Shown here piece by piece: positions 6,960 through 14,662 of a DNA stretch of 15,343 bases (positions within the stretch are counted from its first letter, which is position 1; each line of letters starts with the position of its first letter). A program made the translations under genes and the position numbers. Source of the DNA: Candidatus Hydrogenedentota bacterium (GTDB lineage: Bacteria; Hydrogenedentota; Hydrogenedentia; Hydrogenedentales; CAITNO01); contig DSBB01000528.1 of the NCBI GenBank assembly GCA_011046175.1, forward strand, positions 1 through 15,343, given 5' to 3'. The notes under the pieces are model-generated. The model did not search any database. It was not told the DNA's origin and saw nothing but the letters and a program-made list of their open reading frames with translations.

Positions 6960-8656
6960 TTCTTCCTACCTTTCCTTTTTGTCAATGTCTGAGACGCAAA
7001 TTCCGCAAGCAATGCCCGCGCATGATCCAGGCTGACCGCCGAAACAGAACCGTCAAGCAATCGCGCAATCTCCTGTTCCCGTTGTTCGCCTGTCAAACGT
7101 TTCACCTGTGCGCCGGCGCGGCCGCTTTCCAAAGACTTGAGCGCCACATAATGCGCCTTCGCCGGTGCGGCAATTTGCGGCAAATGGGTGATGCATATCA
7201 CCTGACGCTTTTGGGACAAGAGCAACATCTTTTCCGCAACGCGCCGCGCCGTGGCGCCGCCGACGCCCGCATCTATTTCGTCGAAGATAAGCGTGGGCAC
7301 GGGGTCCTGCGCGGCGAACACGGCCTTGAGCGCCAGCATGATGCGCGACACTTCGCCGCCGGACGCAACCTGCCGGAGCGGCTTCAACGGTTCGCCCTTG
7401 TTGGCGGAGAGCATGAACGTCACCTTGTCCAAGCCGTTGCCGCACAAAGGCGTCGCTTCAAAGTGCGTGGCAAATTCCGCGCCGCGCATGTCCAGCGACT
7501 GCAACGCCTCGCGCACCCGGGCGTCCATGTCCGACGCGGCCTCTTTGCGCCTTTTCGAGAGCGCTTCGGCTTTCTTTTGAGTTTCGCGAAGCGTCGCATC
7601 AACTTCCGCCTTCAATGCGCACAGGCTTTCATCGCGGTTGTCATAAGAGGCCAGCGTCGCCGACGCCCGTTCGCGGTGGGCGAGTATTGCGGCAATGTCC
7701 GCGCCATATTTGCGCTTCAAATCGCCAATAAGCGCCAACCGCGCGTTCACCGCATCCAATTCGTCCGGGTCAAATTCCATGCGGCTGGTGTAGGCGCGCA
7801 ACTCCTCGGCCGCATTTTCGACACGGGCGCGCGCTTCCGAAGCCTGAGCGCGCTGTTCCCCAAACCGCTCGTCAATGTCTTCAAGTTCCTCCAGCGCGGT
7901 GAGCGCCGCGTCCAGCGCGTCAATCGCCGCATTGGATTCCGACTCATACAGCGCGGCGTACGCCGTGTTCGCCAGCGTGTAGATTGTCTCCGCGTGATTT
8001 ATCAGGCGCAGCCGCGCCCGCAATTCTTCTTCTTCGCCAAGGGTCAGGCTTGCGTTGTCAATTTCGTTTATCTCGAAACGTAAAAAATCCGATTGGCGCG
8101 CGCGATCGCGGTCGTCCGACTCCAACGCTTCAATCTCACGTTTCAGCTCGTTCAGACGCGCTGCGCCGTCAGCCACTTCCCGCGCCCCGGTCTCCGCCTC
8201 GGCATAAGCGTCCAGCAGCCCCAGTTGACATTCCGCGCGCAACAAAGACTGGTGCTCATGCTGGCCGTGCAAGTCCACCAGTTCGTCTCCAATGGCGGCC
8301 AGCACGGAAATGGTGACCATTTTGCCGTTTACCTGCGCGCGGCTGCGCCCGTCCGCGGCAACGCTGCGTGACAGGATCAACAGACTCTCATCCGGCGCAA
8401 TATCCGACTCGTCAAGCAACATCGCCAGCCGGGGCGAAGGCGTGTCCACGCGGAACGCCGCCTCAACAGTCGCCCGGTCCGCGCCGGTCCGGACTGTGTC
8501 CGAGGACGCGCGCGCGCCCAGCGCCAACCCCAGCGCGCCCACCAAAACGGATTTGCCGGCGCCTGTCTCGCCGGTGATCACATTGAATCCCGGCTGAAAC
8601 TCCAAATCCAGCGTATCTATCAGCGCATAATCGCGTATATGAACGACTTCAAGCAT
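6956..8656 (-). CDS. recN: DNA repair ATPase RecN
   Basis: RecN is an SMC-like ATPase that acts in the cytoplasm on DNA double-strand breaks and promotes RecA-dependent repair. The protein has 566 residues, close to the usual 550-570. The N-terminus MLEVVHIRDYALIDTLDLEF leads into Walker A GETGAGKS (29-36). VNGKMVTISVLAAIGDELVD and LHGQHEHQSLL are typical RecN stretches. Residues of about 155-390 form the alanine- and glutamate-rich coiled coil. The C-terminal head has the ABC signature VASGGEVSRIMLALK and Walker B TLIFDEIDAGVGG, then the H-loop region ICITHLPQIAA. The ribosome binding site is weak (CCGG). An extended -10 promoter is proposed at 8718-8726. The gene is followed by the coupled SLOG gene. 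No LexA-type operator was recognised. Confidence 0.97.
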   Translation of the reverse strand: MLEVVHIRDYALIDTLDLEFQPGFNVITGETGAGKSVLVGALGLALGARASSDTVRTGADRATVEAAFRVDTPSPRLAMLLDESDIAPDESLLILSRSVAADGRSRAQVNGKMVTISVLAAIGDELVDLHGQHEHQSLLRAECQLGLLDAYAEAETGAREVADGAARLNELKREIEALESDDRDRARQSDFLRFEINEIDNASLTLGEEEELRARLRLINHAETIYTLANTAYAALYESESNAAIDALDAALTALEELEDIDERFGEQRAQASEARARVENAAEELRAYTSRMEFDPDELDAVNARLALIGDLKRKYGADIAAILAHRERASATLASYDNRDESLCALKAEVDATLRETQKKAEALSKRRKEAASDMDARVREALQSLDMRGAEFATHFEATPLCGNGLDKVTFMLSANKGEPLKPLRQVASGGEVSRIMLALKAVFAAQDPVPTLIFDEIDAGVGGATARRVAEKMLLLSQKRQVICITHLPQIAAPAKAHYVALKSLESGRAGAQVKRLTGEQREQEIARLLDGSVSAVSLDHARALLAEFASQTLTKRKGRKK

Positions 8657-8717
8657 AAATTAACCGGAATCTACAACCTTAACCACAGGGCGCGACAGCC
8701 CGCTTCCAAAGACTGCT

Positions 8718-8726
8718 ATTGTATCA
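8718..8726 (-). promoter_or_regulatory. Putative extended -10 promoter of recN
   Basis: The minus strand reads TGATACAAT, a TGn element fused to a TACAAT -10 hexamer, 62 bp upstream of the recN start. No good -35 was found, which is usual for extended -10 promoters. The 146 bp gap between the upstream gene and recN supports separate transcription. Confidence 0.4.
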
Positions 8727-8802
8727 CAGCTGTCCGTCGCGTCCCATACAACCCCTGCCGGTGATTCCAACGATAAACAGGCGCGCGCGTTCCCGCTCCG
8801 AT

Positions 8803-10971
8803 TCACTTCCTTATGCGTTTGCGCGCCTCTTCATGATCAGGCTGCAATTCCAAACAACGGGCAAAGTGCTTTTGCGCTTCGTCATGCAATTCCAATTCGG
8901 CGTATGCGTCTCCAAGGTTAAAATGCGCCAGAAAATGGTCCGGCGCGAGGTCAAGCGCTTTTTCAAACCACGGGACGGCCTGCCGCGATTCTCCTTTTTG
9001 CAAAAGGGCAAATCCCATGTTGTTGGCAATATCGGGATTGCCCGGATTTGCCTCGAAAGCGGCCTGATACTGCGCAACGGCCTCATCGTACGCTTCCTTC
9101 CGGAGGAATACATTGCCCATATTGTAACGGGCATGGGGGTCCTGCGGATTGATTTCGAGCGCATTTTCAAACGCTTCCAGCGCCTCGTCGGCACGGCCCT
9201 GCTCGAGCAATGCATTGCCCAGATTGTTCCACGCAAGCGTATATTCCGGGTGGCGGGCCAACGCGCGTCGGTAGCATTCTTCCGCTTTGTCATAGTGCCC
9301 GCGCAGGAACAATTCGTAGCCCAGATTGTTTTGCGCATAGACATTTCGCGGGTTGGCTTCCGTTGCCGCCCGGTAAAGGAACAGCGCGTCATCGCGCCTG
9401 CCCTGTCGCGCAAGCAGATAGCCAAGCTGCAACAACGCCTCATCGTTTGCGGGGTCTGCGGCAATCGCCTTTTCAAATTCAGCAACCGATTGGCTGTGGC
9501 CCTTTGCGGCGTATGCAATGCCGCGATGGGTGTGCCAAGTGGAAAGATTGGGCGTGTAGGGAACAACGGGCAGAGATACCGCCACATGGAAAATGACGCC
9601 CGCTGCCATCAGAGTGACAACCGCCCTGAACTTTTTCCGCCGCAGGCAATCCATCAGTTGCGCCAGCCCGTATCCCGAAAAGGGCAACAGAAGGGGAACG
9701 ACGGGGAAACGGTATCTCCCAGCGATGAAAAAGGGGATAATAGAACAAAAATACCCCGCCATGTACACGAGCGTCAATGCAACCGCGGTATTGGCGCCCT
9801 GATTGCGCCGTAAAAGGAAGAGAATCATTCCCACCAACGCCGCCGCCAGCACAAGGGGAAATCCCGGAAGCCTAGAGAGCAACGGCGACGCGGCGCGCTC
9901 ATAATGAATGACCTTGCTGTCGGAAATTTCATGGGGCCCCCAGAAAAACCATGCCTTGCGCAAGGTCAATTTGACGGCCTGCGCGGGCGCATCCCGCCAG
10001 AATTCCAACGCGCGCCCCCAGAAATAACGCGACGCATCGGCATAGCCGAATTCCCGCGCGCCGAGTTTTTTCCCCATCCCCCGCACCACACGGGGATAGG
10101 TGAAGCAATTCCATTTGTCCACACCGGAAATCTCGTACAAGTCGGGAACGGTCGGCGACACGCCATCAGCGTCCGGGTTGTTGCCAATGTAAGCGTTAAT
10201 GCCGCCGTAGTAGGAAATAAGCACAAACTCGCCGGCGACAACGTAATTCCGCACCAACGCCGGCGTAATGGTCAACACGCAAACGGCCGGGAATAAGGCG
10301 AACCCGGCAAGCGCCCTCGAGTTCGCCGACCGATGTTTGAGCGCAACATAAAAAATCCATGCTGCGACAAACAATCCCACAAGCAGCACATTTGGCCGCA
10401 GCAGCGCCCCCGCGCCCAATGCCGCGCCGGCAAGACACAGCGCCCACCAACCGCCACGATCCGCCCAGCGCAACAAGAGGCAAATGGTGGACAAGGCAAG
10501 GAACACCTCCCACACCGGCGAATTGAGTTCGCCTTCAAAATAAATGGCCGCCCAATATGTTGCAAGAAGAAAGGACGCCAAAACGCCCGTTTTTGCGTTA
10601 AACAAACGACGCGCCAACAGATACACCAGAACAATATTCGCAAGACCCGCCCAAAGCTGCGCGATGCGCGGCGCAAGATAGCTGCCGTTGCACAGCCAAT
10701 ACACCGCGCCGAGCAAATAGGGATAACCCGGCGGCCTGCCGTAAGGGGCGCTGCGGATTTCCGGGTCGTCGGCGTGGGGCGGCGGCGTCCAGTCGCCCGT
10801 AACCAGCGCGCGCGCCCAGTAATCATTCAGCTGCGGATCAAGAACCGGAGAATCAAAATCCGGCCCGCCCGCATTCATCGCCAGATATGCCAGCCTGAGC
10901 GCAAGCCCGACGAGCAATGCGGCAAACAACGCAAGTTGCGCTCGCCGCCCGTTATGGTCCATCGAAGTCAT
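8803..10971 (-). CDS. Membrane glycosyltransferase (GT-C/ArnT-PMT type) fused to seven TPRs
   Basis: The protein has 722 residues. The N-terminal 480 or so form a polytopic membrane region of about ten hydrophobic helices, starting LALFAALLVGLALRLAYLA. The first large loop is acidic (DSPVLDPQLNDYWARAL, then YGRPPGYPYLLGAVY), as in GT-C enzymes that use lipid-linked sugars (ArnT/PMT/GT39-83-like). Residues of about 484-722 are seven consecutive 34-residue TPRs, for example AWNNLGNALLEQGRADEALE. The likely role is sugar transfer to protein or lipid on the outer face of the inner membrane, with the TPR domain recruiting partners. Donor and acceptor are unknown. ATG 10971 is taken as the start; an ATG three codons later is possible and neither has a strong ribosome binding site. 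It is the last gene of a close minus-strand group with the carbonic-anhydrase-like gene and gpmA. Confidence 0.85.
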   Translation of the reverse strand: MTSMDHNGRRAQLALFAALLVGLALRLAYLAMNAGGPDFDSPVLDPQLNDYWARALVTGDWTPPPHADDPEIRSAPYGRPPGYPYLLGAVYWLCNGSYLAPRIAQLWAGLANIVLVYLLARRLFNAKTGVLASFLLATYWAAIYFEGELNSPVWEVFLALSTICLLLRWADRGGWWALCLAGAALGAGALLRPNVLLVGLFVAAWIFYVALKHRSANSRALAGFALFPAVCVLTITPALVRNYVVAGEFVLISYYGGINAYIGNNPDADGVSPTVPDLYEISGVDKWNCFTYPRVVRGMGKKLGAREFGYADASRYFWGRALEFWRDAPAQAVKLTLRKAWFFWGPHEISDSKVIHYERAASPLLSRLPGFPLVLAAALVGMILFLLRRNQGANTAVALTLVYMAGYFCSIIPFFIAGRYRFPVVPLLLPFSGYGLAQLMDCLRRKKFRAVVTLMAAGVIFHVAVSLPVVPYTPNLSTWHTHRGIAYAAKGHSQSVAEFEKAIAADPANDEALLQLGYLLARQGRRDDALFLYRAATEANPRNVYAQNNLGYELFLRGHYDKAEECYRRALARHPEYTLAWNNLGNALLEQGRADEALEAFENALEINPQDPHARYNMGNVFLRKEAYDEAVAQYQAAFEANPGNPDIANNMGFALLQKGESRQAVPWFEKALDLAPDHFLAHFNLGDAYAELELHDEAQKHFARCLELQPDHEEARKRIRK

Positions 10972-11007
10972 GGTGTAAACCGGCGCTCCGGTGACTTGTT
11001 GTGATGA

Positions 11008-11142
11008 TTATGTATCGCTCAACTCGACGAAGCGGCCTTCATACGCTTCCGAACCATAATCGAGAAACAGCGGTTCATGCGGCAGCGCCGCGCCGTAAAT
11101 CAATTCATGCGTCCTGTAAACGCTTCCATTATGCGGGAACAT
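11008..11142 (-). CDS. Possible small ORF of 44 residues, unknown
   Basis: The ATG at 11142 lies inside the 3' end of the carbonic-anhydrase-like gene (14 bp overlap) and the stop is 36 bp before the glycosyltransferase start. The peptide has a balanced, protein-like composition (YRTHELIYGAALPHEPLFLD, then EGRFVEL). I recognise no family and see no clear ribosome binding site. It may be a small coupled gene, the remnant of a longer one, or chance. The 157 bp gap would otherwise be empty. Confidence 0.3.
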   Translation of the reverse strand: MFPHNGSVYRTHELIYGAALPHEPLFLDYGSEAYEGRFVELSDT

Positions 11143-11524
11143 CTGCAACAACTTCGGTTACCGACCATGCGTCATCCACCCATAGGCCGTAAATGGCAAC
11201 CTCCGGATACCAGGAGCGCAGCAACTTGATGGACGCCTCCAATTGCTGCATCTGCTCCTCTTTCTCCACGGGGTTGCCCGCGCAATCATAATGACTGACA
11301 ACGGCAAAGGCCACGGCGTGGTGTTTGCGCAGCGATATATCGCATCGCGTCTTAATGGTTTCCACTCGCGGATCAGTGTTCTCCGCAAGGAGTTTGATGG
11401 GCCCAGGCTCCGTTATGGCGTCTACATAGTCCACGCCAAGCGTCTCTTTTAAGTAGTTGATTACCGGCTCCTGCGTGCGCCCGTCCATACAGTTGACGGC
11501 GCCCGCAAATGTCCCTTCTGCCAT
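11129..11524 (-). CDS. Small beta-carbonic-anhydrase-like protein
   Basis: The protein has 131 residues from ATG 11524, with AGGAG 7 nt upstream. NCMDGR near the N-terminus gives Cys12, Asp14 and Arg16, and SHYDCAGNP gives His78 and Cys81. Together they form the C-x-D-x-R and H-x2-C set that binds zinc and carries the Asp/Arg dyad in beta-carbonic anhydrases (reversible hydration of CO2). The protein is much shorter than standard beta enzymes (about 200 residues) and ends at the strand after GLWVDDAW. It thus belongs to the compact anhydrase-like group often annotated as hypothetical. Enzyme activity is likely but not shown by sequence alone. It follows gpmA by 37 bp, so the two are probably co-transcribed. 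There is no signal peptide, so it is cytoplasmic. Confidence 0.75.
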   Translation of the reverse strand: MAEGTFAGAVNCMDGRTQEPVINYLKETLGVDYVDAITEPGPIKLLAENTDPRVETIKTRCDISLRKHHAVAFAVVSHYDCAGNPVEKEEQMQQLEASIKLLRSWYPEVAIYGLWVDDAWSVTEVVADVPA

Positions 11525-11561
11525 GAGTGGTCTCCTTCAGTTCAAAGGCATAGGTATGTTG

Positions 11562-12305
11562 TTACGCTTTGCCTTGGTTGGCGACCGCTTCGGCGGCCTG
11601 GCGCACTGTTTCCGGGTCGCCAAGGTAGCGATGGCCGAGCGGCTTCAACGAATCGTCCAAATCATAAACCAACGGTATGCCCGTGGGTATGTTCAATCCG
11701 ATAATGTCACCCTCAGAAATCTCATCAAGGTGCTTTACCAATGCGCGCAGACTATTGCCGTGCGCCACAATAAGCACTCGCTGCCCCGCCTGCACCTGCG
11801 GGGCAATAACGTTCTCCCAATACGGCACAAATCGCGCCACCGTATCTTTCAGGCTTTCGGTGAGCGGGATTTCGTCTTTGCTTAATGCCGCATAGCGACG
11901 GTCATGAGCGGCATTGCGCGAATCGCTCTCCTCCAAGGCCGGCGGAGAAATATCATAGGAACGGCGCCAGATTTTCACCTGATCCTCGCCGTGCTTCGCC
12001 GCCGTTTCAGATTTGTTCAAGCCCTGCAACGCGCCGTAATGCCGCTCGTTCAACCGCCAGTTGCGCACCACCGGCAACCACATCTGGTCCAATTCATCCA
12101 GCACGTGCCACACGGTGCGAATGGCCCGTTTCAATACGGAAGTGTATACACGATCGAAGTCGAAGCCCTCTTCGCGAAGCGTCTTGCCCGCCGCATGCGC
12201 CTCCTGATTGCCTTGCGCGCTCAAATCCACATCGGTCCAGCCTGTAAAACGATTCTCAAGGTTCCATGTGCTTTGGCCGTGCCGAATCAACACCAATTTA
12301 TGCAT
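11562..12305 (-). CDS. gpmA: 2,3-bisphosphoglycerate-dependent phosphoglycerate mutase
   Basis: GpmA interconverts 3- and 2-phosphoglycerate in glycolysis and gluconeogenesis in the cytoplasm. I chose the second of two adjacent ATGs (12305) because AGGAG lies 7 nt before it and only 4 nt before the first. This gives 247 residues, matching the E. coli enzyme. The phosphohistidine is His9 in LIRHGQSTWN. FTGWTDVDLS, TSVLKRAIRT, WRLNERHYGALQG (catalytic Glu) and VAHGNSLRALVKHL (second His) follow in the usual order. The C-terminal GIPLVYDLD is also conserved. It precedes the carbonic-anhydrase-like gene by 37 bp. A weak terminator at 12456-12478 suggests transcription separate from the epimerase-like gene upstream. 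Confidence 0.97.
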   Translation of the reverse strand: MHKLVLIRHGQSTWNLENRFTGWTDVDLSAQGNQEAHAAGKTLREEGFDFDRVYTSVLKRAIRTVWHVLDELDQMWLPVVRNWRLNERHYGALQGLNKSETAAKHGEDQVKIWRRSYDISPPALEESDSRNAAHDRRYAALSKDEIPLTESLKDTVARFVPYWENVIAPQVQAGQRVLIVAHGNSLRALVKHLDEISEGDIIGLNIPTGIPLVYDLDDSLKPLGHRYLGDPETVRQAAEAVANQGKA

Positions 12306-12455
12306 CATGTTTCTCCTGTAATCAAAGACAATACAACCACTTTTTTTCAACAACACCCTGTTCGCGACGCCTTATACGGTTTTCTCCGAAAAACGCCGGC
12401 CATTCATGTGGCGGCGGACATGAAAACTCACGCCATGAACGCTGAATTGGAACAC

Positions 12456-12478
12456 AACAAAACGTGACAAGCATCACG
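12456..12478 (-). terminator. Weak rho-independent terminator after the epimerase-like gene
   Basis: The minus strand reads CGTGA, a 6-base loop, TCACG, then TTTTGTT. The stem is short, so termination may be partial. It lies 38 bp past the epimerase-like stop and upstream of gpmA. Confidence 0.35.
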
Positions 12479-12516
12479 CTTCCACCCGTAAAAACATTTC
12501 CCGCGCGTTGCGGCAA

Positions 12517-13350
12517 TCAACAAAAACCGGCCAGATGATTTGAGCCGAAAAAGAACCCCGCCAATTCGTCAAAGGAAGCGTCCTCATGCTCGATACTCAA
12601 CACCCCGTCATAGCCGATGCGACGCAGGTGTCCGATATATTCTCCCCAATTGATGCATCCGTAGCCGGGGATAACATAACGCCACCAGCCGTCGGCATAG
12701 ACGCCCGCATGAGCCCGTTTGGCGTGGTCAATCAACGTGTCCTTTGCGTGCGTATGGAAAATGCGATCCTTGAACATGCCGAGCGGCGCGATGTGATCGC
12801 AGCCTTGATGAACAAGATGGGACGGATCGTAGTTCAAGCCGAAATGTTCGTCTGGAATCGCTTCAAACAACGCCTCAAATGTGTCTATCCCCTGAAGACA
12901 GGTCTGGAACCAGTTCTCGACGGCGATTTTGACGCCCTTTTTGCGCGCATGCTCCAGAATCGGCTTGAACGCGCCCGGCAACACCTTCTTGATGGTTTCC
13001 TCTTTGCTCATGCCCGGCGCGGGAAAGCCCGTCAACATACACACCACCGGAACGGACAACATGTCCGCAGCGTCAATGATTTTTTTCGCGGTCGCCTGCA
13101 CCGATTTCAACTTTTTGGGCACAGTGATGTCGCACGTGTAATAGCAAAGGGAACTGATGGACAGCATGGCGTCATCCAGCGCCATCAAAATTTGCGCGCG
13201 CCGTTTCTTCGTGAGCTTGGTCGCGTCAATGTGAGGGCTTCCCGGATGCGCGGGTATCTCCAGCGAATCTATGAAGGAATCCTCTATAAGTTCGCACACT
13301 TCTTCCAACGAATAGTTGGAAAGCGGCGTCGTCAACATGCCTATGTCCAT
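12517..13350 (-). CDS. Sugar phosphate isomerase/epimerase-like TIM barrel
   Basis: This 277-residue protein belongs to the xylose isomerase-like TIM barrel family (AP endonuclease 2 fold). The start ATG at 13350 has AGGAG 7 nt upstream. The metal-binding residues expected in the family can be placed: Glu145 in KIAVENW, Asp175 with His178 in LNYDPSHLV, His201 in FHTHAKD, and Glu254 in LSIEHED. The GYGCINWGEYIGHLRRIGYDG stretch before the last strand is also typical. It is probably a cytoplasmic, divalent-metal-dependent isomerase, epimerase or dehydratase acting on a sugar or inositol derivative. The exact substrate cannot be read from the sequence, and no dedicated pathway genes are adjacent. 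It has its own likely promoter at 13479-13506. Confidence 0.88.
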   Translation of the reverse strand: MDIGMLTTPLSNYSLEEVCELIEDSFIDSLEIPAHPGSPHIDATKLTKKRRAQILMALDDAMLSISSLCYYTCDITVPKKLKSVQATAKKIIDAADMLSVPVVCMLTGFPAPGMSKEETIKKVLPGAFKPILEHARKKGVKIAVENWFQTCLQGIDTFEALFEAIPDEHFGLNYDPSHLVHQGCDHIAPLGMFKDRIFHTHAKDTLIDHAKRAHAGVYADGWWRYVIPGYGCINWGEYIGHLRRIGYDGVLSIEHEDASFDELAGFFFGSNHLAGFC

Positions 13351-13478
13351 ATCAGTTCTCCTTAATGGTTTGGATGCGCCTCAAATCAGTTTTCTCGAAA
13401 CGGCGAAAGAGCAACCGGATGCCAATACTTCACAACCACGCTGTTTTTCAACCAACAGCCCTGTTTTCCTGAAACGAC

Positions 13479-13506
13479 AGTATAACACACATAGTGATAC
13501 CGACAA
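13479..13506 (-). promoter_or_regulatory. Putative promoter of the epimerase-like gene
   Basis: Minus strand: TTGTCG (13501-13506), 16 bp spacer, TATACT (13479-13484, five of six consensus bases). It lies 129 bp upstream of the start and just outside the palindromic element at 13536-13716. The remainder of 13351-13535 shows no other feature. Confidence 0.5.
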
Positions 13507-13535
13507 TAATTGTCAACGCCCCGCCGACCCGTCAC

Positions 13536-13716
13536 TAACCCGGATATTTCATCGGGTTTCGCCGTGAGCCTGCGAAGATTACGTCAGAGCAGATGCTTTG
13601 CGCGGGCCGACGGCTGACAGTGTATCGGGACACGTCGAAGTCGCCGGGCAAGCAAAGCGCCTGATATGGCGTAAGATTCGCGGGCGCAACAGAAATCCGG
13701 TGGAATATTCGGGTTA
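13536..13716 (-). mobile_element. Palindromic MITE-like element, 181 bp
   Basis: The two ends are inverted repeats of 22 bp with a few mismatches. Left end: TAACCCGGATATTTCATCGG; right end read on the minus strand: TAACCCGAATATTCCACCGG. The symmetry continues inward with small gaps: CCTGCGAAGATTACG against CCCGCGAATCTTACG, and GATGCTTTGC against GGCGCTTTGC. Some 65 bp of each arm pair. There is no ORF of its own. This fits a non-autonomous miniature inverted-repeat element or the paired ends of a collapsed IS. The family is not known to me. No clear target duplication is visible. Confidence 0.6.
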
Positions 13717-14373
13717 AAACGCCTCCACCTCAAAAAACAATCCCGGCATGCGCAAGTATTCAAGAAGAACCGCGCTGTTCCGACCGATAATGCGCACAAG
13801 CCGAAGGTTGTTAAATTCGTCGCCCACCCGCGCCTCCAACTTTTCAACGGTCCCTCTTTGGCGGTCAACCAGCTCCAAAAATACATAGGCGTCGTCTTTC
13901 TCATGGTCGTCGAGAAATCCGCGAACTCGCACAACGGGACGCTCGAGAATGACGTCGGCGCGCTCACCGAGACGCTTCAACAAATGACTTTCCATGGAAA
14001 GCAGCTCGATGGCGTCTATGCAGGTTAACACAATTTTGTACCGTTCCTGCGACGCCGCGCTCTTGGCGATTTCCATGACCTCATAGCCCAATTCGCGAAG
14101 CGCTTCCCGGCCAAAATCCGTGTCGCCGTAATTGACAATGGCCGTTCGCAGCGAGGCCATTATCTGTTCGCGCTCAAAATCGCTCAATCCGCCCGTGTTC
14201 AGCGCCACTATGTTGCGCAACGGCCCGATAACGGGCCTGACGAGGCCAAGCACTTCTTCCTTGGTTTGCGGCCCAACCGGTTCGGGTTCCGGCGGCGGCG
14301 CGTCACGCAGCACATTTTCACATCCCGCAAATATCAACACACATAACAGAGCAAAGAAAACCACCACGCGCAT
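13714..14373 (-). CDS. Putative lipoprotein of unknown function
   Basis: The protein has 219 residues, with AAGGA 8 nt before ATG 14373. The N-terminus MRVVVFFALLCVLIFAGC is a type II signal peptide with lipidated Cys18 (FAGC, a slightly loose lipobox). A proline/glutamate-rich linker (APPPEPEPVGP) follows. Residues of about 40-130 are helical and charged (TKEEVLGLVRPVIGPLRNIV, FGREALRELGYEVMEIAKSA), and the C-terminal third looks beta-rich (VVRVRGFLDDHEKDDAYVFL, ARVGDEFNNLRLVRIIG). I recognise no family; the tail could be a small beta-barrel or OB-like fold. The stop codon TAA is the first three bases of the terminal repeat of the adjacent palindromic element, so the original C-terminus may have been longer. 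An extended -10 promoter lies upstream. Confidence 0.8.
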   Translation of the reverse strand: MRVVVFFALLCVLIFAGCENVLRDAPPPEPEPVGPQTKEEVLGLVRPVIGPLRNIVALNTGGLSDFEREQIMASLRTAIVNYGDTDFGREALRELGYEVMEIAKSAASQERYKIVLTCIDAIELLSMESHLLKRLGERADVILERPVVRVRGFLDDHEKDDAYVFLELVDRQRGTVEKLEARVGDEFNNLRLVRIIGRNSAVLLEYLRMPGLFFEVEAF

Positions 14374-14420
14374 AGTACAAATCCTTCATTTGGTCACCAC
14401 ACAACACATCACTCCCATAT

Positions 14421-14429
14421 ACTATAACA
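14421..14429 (-). promoter_or_regulatory. Putative extended -10 promoter of the lipoprotein gene
   Basis: The minus strand reads TGTTATAGT: a TGn element before TATAGT (five of six consensus bases), about 48 bp upstream of the start. TTGACG (14437-14442) is nearby but too close to serve as an ideal -35 for this hexamer. Confidence 0.35.
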
Positions 14430-14498
14430 AAGCCTGCGTCAAAATTGCTCATTTGAGCCTTTTTTGAATCCGCCCAGCGTGAAAACATCCGAAAAACC

Positions 14499-14528
14499 TT
14501 GCAATTACAGGGGTTTTGCTGCTACAAT
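14499..14528 (+). promoter_or_regulatory. Promoter of tRNA-Leu
   Basis: TTGCAA (14499-14504), 18 bp spacer, TACAAT (14523-14528), ending 9 bp before the mature tRNA 5' end. The fit to consensus and the position next to a stable RNA gene make it credible. Confidence 0.6.
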
Positions 14529-14537
14529 GCGCCCGTT

Positions 14538-14624
14538 GCCGGGATGGCGAAACAGGCAGACGCACCGGACTCAAAATCCGGCGGTAGCGATACCGTGAGG
14601 GTTCGACTCCCTCTCCCGGCACCA
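14538..14624 (+). tRNA. tRNA-Leu (anticodon CAA)
   Basis: This 87-nt type II tRNA pairs acceptor GCCGGGA with TCCCGGC and is followed by A and an encoded CCA. The anticodon stem CCGGA/TCCGG encloses the loop CTCAAAA, giving anticodon CAA (reads UUG). The long variable arm (CGGTAGCGATACCG) is as expected for leucine. The T arm GAGGGTTCGACTCCCTC is intact. Confidence 0.95.
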
Positions 14625-14662
14625 TAGATGATCGTATCGAAAACATTCATATTCTCGTTATT

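Noticed and set aside
7022..8083. 353-codon open frame on the plus strand
   Set aside because: It is antisense to recN, whose motifs are intact on the minus strand. It arises from GC-rich codon usage and shows no family features.
8719..9813. 364-codon open frame on the plus strand
   Set aside because: It lies antisense to the TPR region of the glycosyltransferase. Its apparent periodicity mirrors the TPR repeats.
13536..13716. The repeat-like spacing of inverted segments as a CRISPR array
   Set aside because: There are only two arms in inverse orientation, with no regular direct repeats or spacers, and no cas genes in the window.
14447..14464. GCTCATTTGAGC followed by a T run as a terminator
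   Set aside because: The stem is only four base pairs with a four-base loop, and there is no plus-strand gene upstream to terminate.
5447..14518. ATTACAGGGGTTTT shared between the RT 3' end (5447) and the tRNA-Leu promoter region (14504)
   Set aside because: A single 14-base match in 15 kb is near chance expectation and the flanks do not align.
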